From assembly GCA_030161315.1 (NCBI GenBank), contig BSQW01000014.1, positions 48,420,545-48,484,544 of the forward strand: a stretch of 64,000 nucleotides of DNA. Direction: 5' to 3'. A program made the position numbers and the translations under genes. The stretch's first letter is position 1; each line of letters starts with the position of its first letter. Below are positions 48,177 to 60,082 of this stretch, one piece after another. The notes beneath the pieces were generated by a model. The model saw nothing but the letters and a program-made list of their open reading frames with translations. It did no database searches and was not told the DNA's origin. The stretch is from Eutrema japonicum. Taxonomy: Eukaryota; Streptophyta; Magnoliopsida; Brassicales; Brassicaceae.

Positions 48177-51100
48177 TCACTCTGATTCATTTTCGGACGA
48201 AGAGTAGTACACATCCGTTTCTTGATCATCTGGTTCATCACTTTCTTCGAACTCATCTTCCTCATCTTCTTCCTCTGTATCGTCTGGGAGATATTCAACT
48301 TGCCTGTTTTGAGGATCTATCAAAAGGATGTCTTCATTGCACTCATTTAGTTCTGGCATATCAGAGCAATGATCTTGCTGCATTGGTAGTTCCTCATCAA
48401 CCCCCACAATTCGACCCCTCGGAGAAACTTTTATAACTGATAACCATGAGATACGGGTGGTGCGAACTCGCGGATATGGAACAAAGCTGACTTGTTCTGC
48501 TTGTGATGCTAGGATAAATGGCTCATACTTATTGTAACGTCGTGATTGGTTGACATCTAATGCCCCAAATTTGTTTTTACGGACGCCTCGATCAACTGTT
48601 GGATCGAACCAGTCGCATTTGAACAGAACGCATTTCAAACCTAAGCAACCAGGGTACTCAACTTCAATTATGTCTTGCAACACTCCATAAAAATCTATTT
48701 CGCCCAGCATACATACCCCGTAGTTGGCAGTAGCTCTTTGATTTCCGTATTTGAATGTATGAAATATATATCCGCGTGTGCAATACATGGGTGCATTCGT
48801 TATCTTCGATATGGGGCCTTTTATTAACTCATGGAACCAGAGTGGATATGCGGTATCCCCATACTCGACATATATATCATTAATTAATTTAATTAAAAAA
48901 GTAATCAAATATGTATTAGGTTAATTGTCCAAGTTAGTAATTAATCAGATCACTTAATTAAAATTTTACGTACTTGCGTCTTCAACCACGGGGCAAAATG
49001 TTGATCTTTACGCTTGTTGATTTCATCGTCTGAGATTCTTTCAATGACTTCTCGGACTTGTCTAACAAATTCACTGCATACAAAAGTATTTGTAATTGGT
49101 ATAAAGCTAGCATATATATAATTTAGCCATATATATAAGACGTATGTTTATACACTTACGTCTCAAATTGACTAACTTCTTCGCAATTTAAGAGGATATA
49201 CGTTTGTGCACTATGATGGTCTTTTTCATTGGCAAACCAAACTGACTTCACTCTTCCACATAATCGACCGATTGAAGAAAAGATATTTGGGACACCTTCA
49301 TTAGCATATGTTCGGCCTACACCTCCACCATCATATCGCCGTGCTGCCCATTTCCGTGTGCGAACCTTCGAGCCAAAATAGTACCCCGTGAAGTGAGAAG
49401 TTTCTTCTGTTAAACTTCCTGCTACTATTGAGCCTTCAACTTTGGCTAGATTTTTAGCCTTCCGCTTCAAATGTCCCATGAATCGCTCGAATGGGTACAT
49501 CCATCGATACTGCACAGGTCCCCCAAGTTCTGCTTCGTGAGGTAGATGAATAGGTAGATGTTCCATAACATCAAAAAAGGCTGGGGGAAATATTTTCTCC
49601 ATGTTGCACAACAAAATAGGAATACTAACATCAAGTTGTGCAATAACATCTTCTGACAAAGTACGGGTACAAAGATCCCGAAAAAACCCTCAAATGCCTG
49701 CAATTGCTTCGTGTACATTTCCTGGTAGAAGTTCAGCAAATGCAAAAGGAAGTAGTCGTTGCATAAAGACGTGACAGTCATGACTCTTCATCCCGGAAAA
49801 TTTTGGCCATTCTCAACACATTTAGCTAAATTAGATACGGACCCGTCCGGGAACTTCACATCAGATGTCGCCCATTTGAACAAAGCTGACTTTTCTTCCG
49901 CACCCACTCGAAATATGGGGACAGGTGCTTTCCCATTGCTTGTAATATGTAACTCATTCCGACAACAAAGATCAGGCAAGTCTAACCTTGACTTACCGCT
50001 GTCTTTAGTCCTTCCACGCACGTTTAACAATGTATGCATGATGTTATCAAAAACGTTTTTCTCAATGTGCATGACATCCAAATTGTGTCTAAGCAAATGA
50101 TCCTTCCAATACGGAAGCTTCCAGAATATGCTTTTCTTATGCCAATTGTGATGCTCCCCATATCCATCCGGCATATTAGCTGGAGTGTGCCAATTTCCAC
50201 CACGATCGACTGTTTCCAATGCACCATAATGATCAATTTCTGCTTCTAGATCTTCCCCGGAAATATAAACAGGAGGAGAAACACGAATAGTTTTGTTCTT
50301 TCTAAACAACCGCTTATTTCTTCGATATGCATGATGAATCGGTAGAAATCGGCGGTGACAATCAAACCAACTTGTTTTCCGACCATGTTTCAATTGAAAC
50401 GCATCTGTCCGATTGAGACAATATGGACAAGACAATCGCCCATGCGTAGTCCAACCTGATAACATCCCGTAAGCAGGGAAGTCGCTTATTGTCCACATAA
50501 GCACCGCACGCATTGTAAAAAAAATTTTCCTTGCAAAATCATATGTCCGAACCCCGGTATACCACAACTGCTCCAATTCCTGTATCAGAGGCTGCAAAAA
50601 CACATCAAGAGAACGCTTCGGATGCTTCGGACCTGGTACTAAAATACTCAAGAATAAAAATTCCATTTGCATGCACATATCTGGGGGAAGGTTGTAAGGC
50701 GTTAGGATTACTGGCCATAAAGAATATTGCCTACCAGACATACCAAATGGACTAAATCCATCTGTGCAAAGACCAAGATACACATTACGTTTCTCTCTAT
50801 CAAAGTCTGGATGTACCGTCTTAAAGTGTTTCCACGCTTTTGCATCTGAAGGATGAGTAACCTCCTCATCTGTTTGCAAATGATCTGCATGCCATCTCAT
50901 CGATGCAGCTGTCCTCTCAGACTGATACATTCTTTTTAATCTATCAGTTATAGGAAGGTACCACATCCGCTGGAACGGTACCTTACTCCGACCAGTACCT
51001 TGCGGCTTATATCTTGGCTTATGGCAAAATCGACATTCCAGCAACTTATCATCATCTTTCCAAAAAAGCATGCAATTGTCAACACAGACATCTATATCTC

Positions 51101-51765
51101 ATAGTAAGTTTTAGCAGCTAAATTGTCCTCTGGCAAATACTCTTTAATCAAATCAGCCCAATCATCCATGCAAACCTCAGCTAAGTTATGATCAGTTTCA
51201 ATAGTCATCATCCTAGCCGCCAACGACAATTTAGAATGTCCTTCTCTACATCCATCGTAGAGTGGCTGATTTGCAGCATCTAGCATATCATAAAAAAATT
51301 TGCATCTAGATTGGGTTCCTCATCATGATGATCATGTGCAAATGTACTTACGGTTTCATGAAATGCATCCGTAACCATGTCATGAATCCTATCATTATCT
51401 TCACCATGCTGCTCCGCATGATCATCAAATTGATTAAAATTATTTGACTCATCAAAATTCGATGCTTGATAATTGCTACTACTACTAGCTGCATTTCCCC
51501 CATGATCCTCTCCATGATAATACCATATATAGTAATGCGGCATAAACCCTCTATTTAATATATGCGACCACACCTTCGAGATAATGATATATTTCCTATT
51601 CAAGCATCTGGCACAAGGACAGTACATCTTACCACTTATAATCGTATTATGTATACTTCCTGCCTGATGCATGAATCCCTCCACCCCATCACTGAACTCT
51701 TTTTTTAGCGATCCCTCTGAATCAAGACGATTATACATCCATCTTCTAATTTCGTATATTGACAT
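48177..51765 (-). pseudogene. CACTA-2 tnp2-type transposase with DUF4218 and DUF4216 blocks
   Basis: The start is the ATG at 51765 (MSIYEIRRWMYNRLD), opening the transposase-associated domain with KMYCPCARCLNRK. The long frame 51071-49788 is the tnp2 core: ECRFCHKPRY, RTAASMRWHADH, YLGLCTDGFSPFG, HGRLSCPYC and DVMHIEKNVFDNI. At 49659-49156 is a DUF4218-like block (MEHLPIHLPHEAE, YRWMYPFERF). At 48908-48177 is a DUF4216-like block (YGVLQDIIEVEYPG, PFILASQAEQV) ending in an acidic tail. Frameshifts lie near 51290, 51100 and 49795. The missing stretch between 49156 and 48908 holds introns or lost sequence. The family product cleaves CACTA ends. Confidence 0.88.
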
Positions 51766-51879
51766 TTTCTGTTGGTCAGAAAGAAGTTTAAATGTTTTTG
51801 AATATGAAATTTTTATTATGAAGTTGGCCACTATATATAGATTTTTATTTTCATTACCATCGAATTACCTACGATTTTA

Positions 51880-52342
51880 CATCGATTTCACATCGATTTT
51901 ACAACGAATCTAAAATTTTTTACATCGACTTTACAACGACATTAAACATGTTTACCTAACCAAACACCGTGAACTTAAAACGTGCTCACCTAACTGATTA
52001 ATCGTTGGAAAATCGATGTAAAGTTCAAATTATAATAATCATTGCTAATTCGTGGGTAATTTTACGACCATATTACAACGTTTTATATAAACCTCGGTAA
52101 ATCGTCGCTAAATTACAACGATTTTACGACGATTTTGATAATCGTCGTAATGTCATCGGTAATCGTTGTAAAATCGTCGCTAATTAGCGACGATTTTACA
52201 ACGAAACTTTTCGTCCCCATTTTGCGACGATTTTACGACGTCTTTAAGAATCGTCGTAAAGTCGTCGCAAAAACGATTGCAATTTGCAACGAAATAAAAT
52301 CGTCGCAAAAAATCGTTGCAAAATGCATGTTTTCTTGTAGTG
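51880..52342. repeat. CACTA-2 right subterminal repeats and terminal inverted repeat
   Basis: Dense direct and inverted copies of ATCGTCGTAAA, TTACGACGATTT and GCGACGATTTTACAACGA lead to the terminus GTTTTCTTGTAGTG at 52342. The opposite end (43949-44400) has the same motif set. Confidence 0.85.
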
Positions 52343-52343
52343 C

Positions 52344-52710
52344 GAAACCTAAATCACTTTTGATGTTTAGGTTAATCCCAATATCAGAAACTAGGCGATC
52401 AATATAGTCTAAGCCTTAAATTCAACAATAGATGAAGAACTCTATGTAATTCCCGAATCTAACAGATTCGTTTCAGTGATTCATAGAGAATCCCTTGAAA
52501 CCCTAAAAACCTAACAGGAAGATTACTCAGACATGGAAGCAATCAAAACACAGAGAGATTGAAGAAATTGCATAATAATATTAAATAGAAATCAAACAGG
52601 GTTCATAAATCTTCTCCGATATGAAGTGGAGATTCGTCTCCCTCAAATCTTCCAAAGCAAAAACAGAAGCTCTCTGATGAATAAAATAATAAAGCGTCTC
52701 CTAAACAATG
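52344..52710 (-). repeat. Athila-like 5' LTR, part 2
   Basis: It continues the LTR from the CACTA site to the insertion point of the CRM-like element, matching 39048-39405 of the intact LTR closely. It ends in CAATG, the target duplication of the next insertion. Confidence 0.85.
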
Positions 52711-53605
52711 TAATACGCCCTTGCCCGCAAGATCTCTCAAAGGAGTGGTCGATTCGAATTTGGATAATCCTTGAGGTTAATTCACGAGTGAATTAAGAAC
52801 AAGGCAGTGAAGATCTCGGCCTTAGTAACGTGGAGCAGCTAGAAAGGCGTGGGAATGACTCCCGAAAATCCTTTCGAAAACAAACTCACTATGGACGCCT
52901 CTTCAACGGAGATCGGTATAATGGTCGCACAAAAGGTGATGGAAAACTCTTTGGTATTACCCAACGATTTTCTCGGAATCACACCAAGAAGAATCGAAGA
53001 AATTCACAAGGAACTCAAGAGAGTCTCTCCCTAGAACTCGAAATGAATAAAGTGTTTTTGATTAAAAAGATTGTTGTGATTACAAATGATCTCACATAGT
53101 TTATATAAGCAAAGAAAAAGGATTGCGTGAAGGAAGAGAAAGAGTTTTCGAAAATGAGGGAAGAATGTCTCGAAAATTGAAGAAAAATAAAAGCAAAGAT
53201 TGAATTGAAAATTTCGCATGTCTCTTGGGCTTCTTGGGCCGAAATTTCCTTGCTGGGCTTGAGGGAAAAGTGTTCCAAGGCCTCATTAAAAACCATGTCA
53301 TGTAAAACCTATTGGGTAAAAACCATGACTAAGGAAAAGACTGCACTTGGACTTGGATCAAAACCAATGCGGTTTGAAGCACTTCTTCCGTCAAACCCAC
53401 GCCTCCATGAACTTGTTGAACGAGTCCTCCTAGTGCTTCCTTAAGCTTCTTCCCTTTAGCTCTCGTCATAGGTCCTTCCGGGACATGCAAAGTCTCCTCG
53501 GGTTCAAGCTCCTCCTCGGCAAGCTTCTCCTCGGCAAGTTCCTCCTCGGCAAGCTTCTCCTCGGCTACTTGATCAACCTCCATTGTGCTATCTAGGATCA
53601 TATCA
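52711..53605 (-). repeat. CRM-like 3' LTR
   Basis: It matches 58608-59497 over its length with few differences and a small deletion in the other copy near its end. On the minus strand it starts TGATATGATCC. It contains the last 92 or so codons of pol, including a Glu-rich repeated stretch. Confidence 0.9.
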
Positions 53606-56541
53606 TCCCCCTCCTCTTGAAAAGGATTTGTCCTCAAATCTGGACTATCTGCAATAAAAGGAATTAAGTCAGAAACATTGAAACTTGAGTTAACGGTATA
53701 CTTACCTTGCAAATCGATTTTGTAAGCATTGTTGTTGATCCGTTCAAGGACTTGGAATGGACCATCGGTCCTTGGCAATAGCTTAGACTTCCTCTTGTTC
53801 GGAAATCGTTCTTTCCTTAAGTGAATCCATACTAGATCACCGGGTTCAAATATCCGCTCATGCCTTCCTTTGTTTGCTTGCTTGCGGTATTGCTCGGTCC
53901 TTTTCTCAATGTTTTTCCGGGCCTTCTCGTATATCTGCTTAACAAATTCTGCTCGCTTTTTCCCATCAAGATTCACATGCTCACTCGAAGGTAAAGGGGT
54001 TAGATCCAAAGGCGTAATAGGATTAAAACCATAAACCATTTGAAACGGTGAATACTTAGTAGCAGAATGAACAGCATGATTATATGCAAACTCAACATGA
54101 GGCAAACAATCTTCCCATGATATAATATTCTTCTTAATAATTGCACGCAAGAGAGTAGACAAAGTTCTATTCACTACTTCTGTTTGGCCGTCAGTTTGCG
54201 GGTGACAAGTGGTTGAAAACAAGAGTTTAGTTCCTAACTTAGTCCACAATGTTTTCCAAAAGTAACTTAAGAACTTAGTGTCCCTATCTGAAACAATCGT
54301 CCTAGGCATACCATGTAGGCGAACCACTTCCCTAAATAATAATTCGGCAACTAAAGATGCATCATCAGTTTTATGACAAGGAATGAAATGAGCCATCTTA
54401 GAAAATCTATCGACAACTACAAAGACGGAATCTCTACCTTTCCTAGTTCTCGGCAATCCAAGGACAAAGTCCATCGAAATATCAGTCCAAGGAGAAGTAG
54501 GAATAGGTGAGGGAGTATACAAACCTTGCGATTGTACCTTAGACTTAGCTTGTTTGCAAGTGACACAACGTCCGCAAATCCTCTCGACATCCCTCTTCAT
54601 ATGCGGCCAATAAAAGTGTGCTTGTAAAGCACTTAGAGTTTTAGCCACTCCGAAATGTCCCATGAGACCTCCTCCATGTGATTCCCTAACAAATAACTCT
54701 CGCAAAGAACAGTGAGGCACACAAAGGCGATTTTCATAAAACAAAAATCCGTCATTCCGAAAATATTTTCCAAAGGCAATTTTTTCACAAGATTGAAAAG
54801 CTTCTTTGAATTCGGGATCGGTTGCATATAAATCTTTGATTTGTTCAAATCCAAGCAACTTAGCTTCAAGAGTAGAAAATAGTACGTACCTTCGGGATAA
54901 AGCATCGGCTACAACATTATCCTTACCTTGTTTATACCGAATGACATAAGGAAAGGTTTTTATGAACTCAACCCATCGAGCATGACGTTTGTTCAACTTC
55001 TGATGTCCCTTCAAGTGTTTGAGGGACTCATGATCAGTATGGATAACGAATTCTTTGGGCCAGAGGTAATGTTGCCACGTTTGTAGAGTTCGAACCAAGG
55101 CGTAAAGCTCCTTGTCGTATGTCGGGTAGTTCAAAGTTGCTCCTCTGAGTTTTTCGCTGAAATAAGCAATGGGTTTCTTTTCTTGCATAAGAACAACTCC
55201 AATACCTATACCAGAAGCATCACACTCGATTTCAAAAGTTTTCAAAAAATTAGGCAAAGATAAAAGTGGTGCGTTTGTGAGCTTCTCTTTCAAGGCCTGA
55301 AAGGCGCTTTCTTGTGCTTCTCCCCATTTGAATCCCACATCCTTTTTGATAACTTCCGTAAGCGGTGCGGAAAGAGTACTAAAGTCCTTCCCAAAGCGCC
55401 GATAGAATCCCACAAGTCCATGAAAACTCTGTACTTCTCCCACCGTCTTTGGACTAGGCCATTCGCGGATAGCCTTCACTTTTTCCTCATCAACTTTAAT
55501 GCCCTGTGCACTTACAACAAAGCCTAGAAAACCGAGGTTATCTGTGCAAAAAGTGCACTTCTTCAAGTTGGCAAAAAGTTGCTCTTTTATAAGAACACTC
55601 AAAACAGATTTCAAATGTTCTACATGCTCGTCTAGGTTCTTGCTATAGACTAAGATGTCATCGAAATAAACCACCACAAAAACCCCAATAAACGATCTTA
55701 ACACATGATTCATCAACCTCAAAAACCTACTAGGTGCGTTAGTTAATCCAAAAGGCATTACTAACCATTTGTACAATTCATGCTTAGTTTTAAAGGCTGT
55801 TTTCCACTCATCCCCCTCTTTCATCCTAATCTGATGGTAACCGCTTTTGAGATCTATCTTAGAGAATACGCAAGACCCATGCAATTCATCTAACATGTCA
55901 TCTAAATGAGGGATAGTATGGCGATACTTTACCGTAATGTTGTTGATGGCACGGCAATCAACACACATTCGCCATGTTCCGTCTTTCTTTGGAACAAGTA
56001 GGACGGGTACAGCACACGGGCTCATACTCTCGCGGATATGGCCTTTTTCCATAAGCTCGGTGATTTGTCGCTGTAGTTCCTTAGTCTCCACCGGATTAGT
56101 CCTATATGCTGGTCGGTTTGGAAGAGCCGCCCCCGGTACAAAGTCAATTTGATGTTCAATTCCCCGGACTGGTGGCAAACCGCTTGGATTGTCTTCGGGA
56201 AAGACGTCATCGAAGTCCTGCAAAACAGAGATAACACTGCTCGGGATATCCGGCTCAAGAATAGATAAGCTCATGAGAGCTTCCTTATACATAAGCATAA
56301 TGAAAGGTTGTTCAGAAAATAAAGCTTGCTTTACCTCGCTAGCTTTCGCAAAGAGAATAGAATTCCTTACGGTTTTGCTTTCTGAGATCTTTAACAGGAT
56401 CTTACTCACGCTCTTACCTTTTTTTTTAGTATCAGCAATATTCACATCATCTCCTTCCTTTTGTTTCTCTCGGAGTTTCTGGTCGTGGTAAATTTCTTGC
56501 GGAGTCATAGGAACTAGAACAATGTTCTTTCCTTTGAACAC
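53329..56541 (-). pseudogene. CRM-like pol: reverse transcriptase, RNase H, integrase
   Basis: The open minus-strand frame has 1,070 codons. Order: RT with KKDGTWRMCVDCRAIN, FSKIDLKSGYHQI, VMPFGLTNAPS and the catalytic VVYFDDILVYS; RNase H with FEIECDASGIGIG and VIHTDHESLKHL; integrase zinc site with HGGGLMGHFG and CGRCVTCKQAKS; core with ISMDFVLGLP, FVVVDRFSKMAHF, VSDRDTKF and FAYNHAVH; then a C-terminal GPFQVLERI and FNVSDLIPF. It ends in an acidic EEKLAEEE repeat and PMTRAKGKKLKEAL. This frame alone is intact, but the polyprotein start upstream is broken, so it is scored as a pseudogene of one gag-pol gene. Confidence 0.9.
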
Positions 56542-56598
56542 GAAGGAGTGTTTGTTGGTGAGACCGTCATGAGTTACCTTTCGATCAAACTGCCACGG

Positions 56599-56913
56599 TC
56601 ATCCTAAGAGTATATGACCAGCCTCCATAGGTAGCACATCGCAAATGACCTCGTCACCATAACTCCCTATCGATAGTGGAACCAGAACTTGCTTAGTTAC
56701 CTTCATATGTCCGACGTTGTTCAACCATTGGAGATGGTACGGCCTGGGATGCTTTTGTTCTTCCAAGTTCAATTTCTCCACAAGAGTCGTGCTTGCCACG
56801 TTAGTACAGGTCCCTCCATCCACGATGAGGCTGCATACTTTTCCTTTCATACGGCACCTTGTGTGAAATAGGTTCTCACGTTGCTCTTCTTCCTTTGTCC
56901 TGTCATGAAACAA
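56599..56913 (-). pseudogene. CRM-like protease region
   Basis: The minus-strand frame contains SLIVDGGTCTNVASTTLVEKL, with DGGT at the catalytic position, the chromovirus form of the aspartic protease box. It ends in GHILLG at a TGA near 56596, after which the next frame resumes with PWQ. Relatives have Arg at the stop position, so the stop fits a CGA-to-TGA change. Confidence 0.8.
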
Positions 56914-56916
56914 GCA

Positions 56917-58151
56917 AAGATCATCTTGTAACTAACAACTCACCTCTCTCGGCTATTTCCGCGGTTTCCTCCACAGTATATGGATGCTCCCAATCGTCGT
57001 CTTCATCTGTTTCGATCTCCCCATTGTCCCTCAATACCATAGTTCTTTTTTTTGGACAAGCATTGGCATAATGCCCCTTTCCTTGGCACTTGTAGCATCG
57101 AAGATCTTGGTTCTTGTGGGAAATCTCACATTTCTCATTAGGGTTCCTCGGAAGTGTTGGAGTGAAAGACTTAGAATCCGTTCCCGGCTTCACATCAACT
57201 CTCGGCCTATTACTTGGTTTCTCATCTCGGGAATAGCTTGGTTTCATACCGGATCCAAAAGTTTGGTGGGTGATGCCCTTTCTCTTAAGTTGTTGTTCGA
57301 TCAAAATAGCCTTGTGGAGCATCTCATCTATCTCCACATAATGTTGCATTTCCAGCATGTCTTTAATCTCAAGGTTCAAACCACTCAAAAACAGAGACAT
57401 CGTAGCTTCTCTATCTTCGGTAACATTAGCTCTTATCAAGAGGATCTCCATTTCTTGATAATAATCGTCTACGCTTCGACTTCCTTGAGTTAGTTTCCTC
57501 AACTTACTATGTAGTTCACGGTGGTGATGACTAGGAACAAACCTCTTCCGTATAATCGTTACAACTCGTTCCAAGTTTCCACCGGGTACTCACCATTGCG
57601 TCTTCACGATGTTACTAGTTGGTCCCACCAACTAAGTGCATAGTCGTAGAATTCCGTAGCCGCAACATGCAACATTTGAGCTTCCGTGTACTGGTTACAA
57701 TCAAACACAAGCTCCGCTTTCTTTTCCCACTCTAAGTAGGCATCCGGATCATTTTTCCCATGAAAGGACGGGATCTTAAGCTTAAGACCTCCAAGATTAT
57801 CAGCTTCTTGTCCATGCCTAGGTCTCCCTTTGGCTAATGTTGGATGAGTGACCATCCGAATCATGTCGTCCCCTTTCTTCATTAGGTGAATGATCATCGT
57901 AATAGTTATCGTGTTCCTCTCTTCGGGGTCGGTTTTGCTCTCCCCCCCCCGTGCACGTTCGGAGGTTGCCTTCGTGCCTCAAGCGCACGATTAAACTTTT
58001 CATTCATCTCTTGCATTTCAGCTACCATCATTCGCCTCATTTCGTCTATGACCGCTTGTAGTTGAGTAGCACTCAAACCGGCTTGGTTATGAGGAAAGTT
58101 TGGATGTTGTTGGTCATCCCCTTGATTATTATTAGACTCGTCTTGTGCCAT
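56917..58151 (-). pseudogene. CRM-like gag
   Basis: The start is the ATG at 58151 (MAQDESNNNQ), with a coiled-coil stretch MRRMMVAEMQEMNEKFNRAL. The frame shifts at a G-run on the minus strand (57941-57950) and continues to the capsid-like KIPSFHGKNDPDAYLEWE and ALSWWDQLVTS. A TGA (about 57603) and a one-base loss near 57574 follow, then RFVPSHHHRELHSKL and a single CCHC zinc knuckle CYKCQGKGHYANAC (about 57090). It ends at a TGA near 56918. Confidence 0.85.
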
Positions 58152-58593
58152 GGCGACCTGAAACAAACAATAAACAAGTTAGTACGAGAAAGAAAAAAAA
58201 ATCAAACGGTGAATTTTAAAAAGGAAGAATTGATCGGGTCGAGAGAAGTGGCGATCGGTCGGTGATGGATCCTTCGAATTTTAGACTCCTCGGCTAAATC
58301 CTTTGGATTTAGATTTCCCTCGGATGGATCTCTCGGACTTGGACCCTTGGATAAATCCCTCGGATTTATTTTCCTCGACTGAATTCCCTCGGATCTCGGA
58401 TCCCTCGGATTTTGAATTTTCCTCGAAAAAATAGTTTTTACAACACAAACAAATGCTTAGATAGTCCTAGAGATAAAACCAATCAAATTACTATTTTTTA
58501 TTTGTTTTTGAATAAAGAAGATGAACGGTTTTTTTTAAAATCGAAAGAGATAGATCTAAGATTAATGGAACGAATTTACCGAATCCTTGAGTT

Positions 58594-58605
58594 GCTCTGA
58601 TACCA
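58594..58605 (-). other. Primer-binding site, initiator Met-tRNA type
   Basis: The minus strand reads TGGTATCAGAGC two bases after the 5' LTR end. This is the common Met-tRNA primer site of chromoviruses. Confidence 0.9.
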
Positions 58606-58607
58606 CA

Positions 58608-59497
58608 TAATACGCCCTTGCCCACAATATCTCTCAAATGAGTGGTCGATTCGAATTTGGATAATCCTTGAGGTTAATTCACGAGTGAATTTAAGAACAA
58701 GGCGGTGAAGTTCTCCGCCTTAGAAACGTGGAGCAGCTAGAAAGGCGTGGGAATCACACCCGGAAATCCTTTCGAAAACAAACTCACTATGGACGCCTCT
58801 TCAACGGAGATCGGTAGAACGGTCGCACAAAAGGTGATGGAAAAGCCTTTGATATTACCCAACGATTTTCTCGGAATCACACCAAGAAGAATCGAAGAAA
58901 TTCACAAGGAACTCAAGAGAATCTCTCCCTAGAACTCGAAATGAATAAAGTGTTTTTGATTAAAAAGATTGTTGTGATTACAAATGATCTCACATAGTTT
59001 AAATAAGCAAAGAAAAAGGATTGCATGAAGGAGAGAGAAAGAGTTTTCGAAAATGAGGGAAGAATGTCTCGAAAATTGAAGAAAAATAAAAGCAAAGATT
59101 GACTTGAAAATTTTGCATGTCTCTTGGGCTTCTTGGGCCGAAATTTCCTTGCTGGGCTTGAGGGAGAAATGTTCCAAGGCTTCATTAAAAACTTTGTCAT
59201 GTAAAACCCATGGGGTAAAAACCATGACTAAGGAAAAGAGTTCACTTGGACTTGGATCAAAACCTATGCGGTTTGAAGCACTTCTTCCATCAAACCCACG
59301 CCTCCATGAACTTCTTGAACGAGTCCTCCTAGTGCTTCCTTAAGATTCTTCGCTTTAGCTCTCGTCATAGGTCCTTCCGGGACATGCAAAGTCTCCTCGG
59401 GTTCAAGCTCCTCCTCGGCAAGCTTCTCCTAGGCAAGTTCCTCCTCGGCAAGCTTCTCCTCGGCTACTTGATCAACCTCCATTGTGCCATCATATCA
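58608..59497 (-). repeat. CRM-like 5' LTR
   Basis: This is the partner of 52711-53605. Because the 3' LTR overlaps the end of pol, this copy also contains a silent duplicate of the pol C-terminus at its right side. Confidence 0.9.
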
Positions 59498-59964
59498 CAA
59501 TGGCTGAAAAATAGAATAAATAAACCTAAAACACGTTTTTCCTAAGTCCTAGGCGAAACCGATTCAGAATAAGTGAAAACCAAAATTTTCTTTTATTTTT
59601 CGCATCACTAAACCGGTCAGTTTATGTTGGACCGTTTTCACGAAAACTGGCTTAACATTTGATCGCACCGTCGGAATGACCTCAAACTACTTCCAAATGA
59701 AAGTTGATCCATTTCTCTATCTTGTATCAAAAGTTTAGCTCGATCCATCGGTGGTAAGTCCTTCAAAGAATGCCAAACTTATGACGTCTCTGCATGATCA
59801 TGCATCTCCATAGGCTCATTTTCACCCAAAACGGCTCATTTTCTCCCAAAGTCACCTAAAACCTGAAAAGACTCTATAAATGACTAAAAGACTCTTAAAA
59901 ATATATTTTGACTCAATAAAAGACACAAAACAAATGTTAGAAACCGGTAAAAACACAGTTTATC
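59498..59964 (-). repeat. Athila-like 5' LTR, part 3
   Basis: It begins with the CAATG duplication and continues GGCTGAAAAATAG, matching 39402-39854 of the intact LTR. It ends TTTATCA at the outer boundary of the whole nest. Confidence 0.85.
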
Positions 59965-60082
59965 AGTTATCAATTAGAATTTAAATATTTTTTTATTATA
60001 TCTAGTATATATATATATATATACATATGAGGTGTGCATTTTTATTACTATTATATAATTATATGTGTGTGTTAATATACTA

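Larger units (their letters stand above)
43949..52342 (-). mobile_element. CACTA (En/Spm) transposon, copy 2, near-complete
   Basis: The 8,394-bp element has perfect 15-bp terminal inverted repeats, CACTACAAGAAAACA. It is inserted in the Athila-like 5' LTR. A 3-bp GAA flanks it (43945-43947 and 52344-52346), with one extra base between the GAA and each terminus. Subterminal motifs ATCGTCGTAAA, ATCGTTGCTAA and variants crowd both ends (43980-44400 and 51880-52320). Two minus-strand genes lie inside: a tnp2-type transposase with DUF4218 and DUF4216 blocks, and a TNPA-like gene of the Transposase_24 type. Both are broken. Confidence 0.93.
52711..59497 (-). mobile_element. Gypsy chromovirus, CRM-like, nested in the Athila-like LTR
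   Basis: The 6.8-kb element lies between exact CAATG duplications (52706-52710 and 59498-59502), at a site seen uninterrupted at 39400 in the intact LTR. LTRs are 52711-53605 (3') and 58608-59497 (5'), about 890 bp each and highly similar. A Met-tRNA primer site, a polypurine tract, and gag, protease, RT, RNase H and integrase in minus orientation are all present. The pol frame runs some 277 bases into the 3' LTR, as is known for CRM elements. No chromodomain is evident by eye. CRM assignment is an inference. Confidence 0.9.
38538..59964 (-). mobile_element. Athila-like Gypsy element with gag and protease only, carrying two nested elements
   Basis: The element starts TGATTTAGG and ends TTTATCA, flanked by GTTGT (38533-38537) and GTTAT (59965-59969), a 5-bp duplication with one change. 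The left LTR (3' LTR) is intact at 38538-39854. The right LTR (5' LTR) is split into 43443-43947, 52344-52710 and 59498-59964 by a CACTA and a CRM-like element. A primer site for Asp-tRNA follows the 5' LTR on the minus strand. Internally only gag and an aspartic protease are seen; no reverse transcriptase, RNase H or integrase. With the nested elements removed it is about 6.2 kb. Confidence 0.85.
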
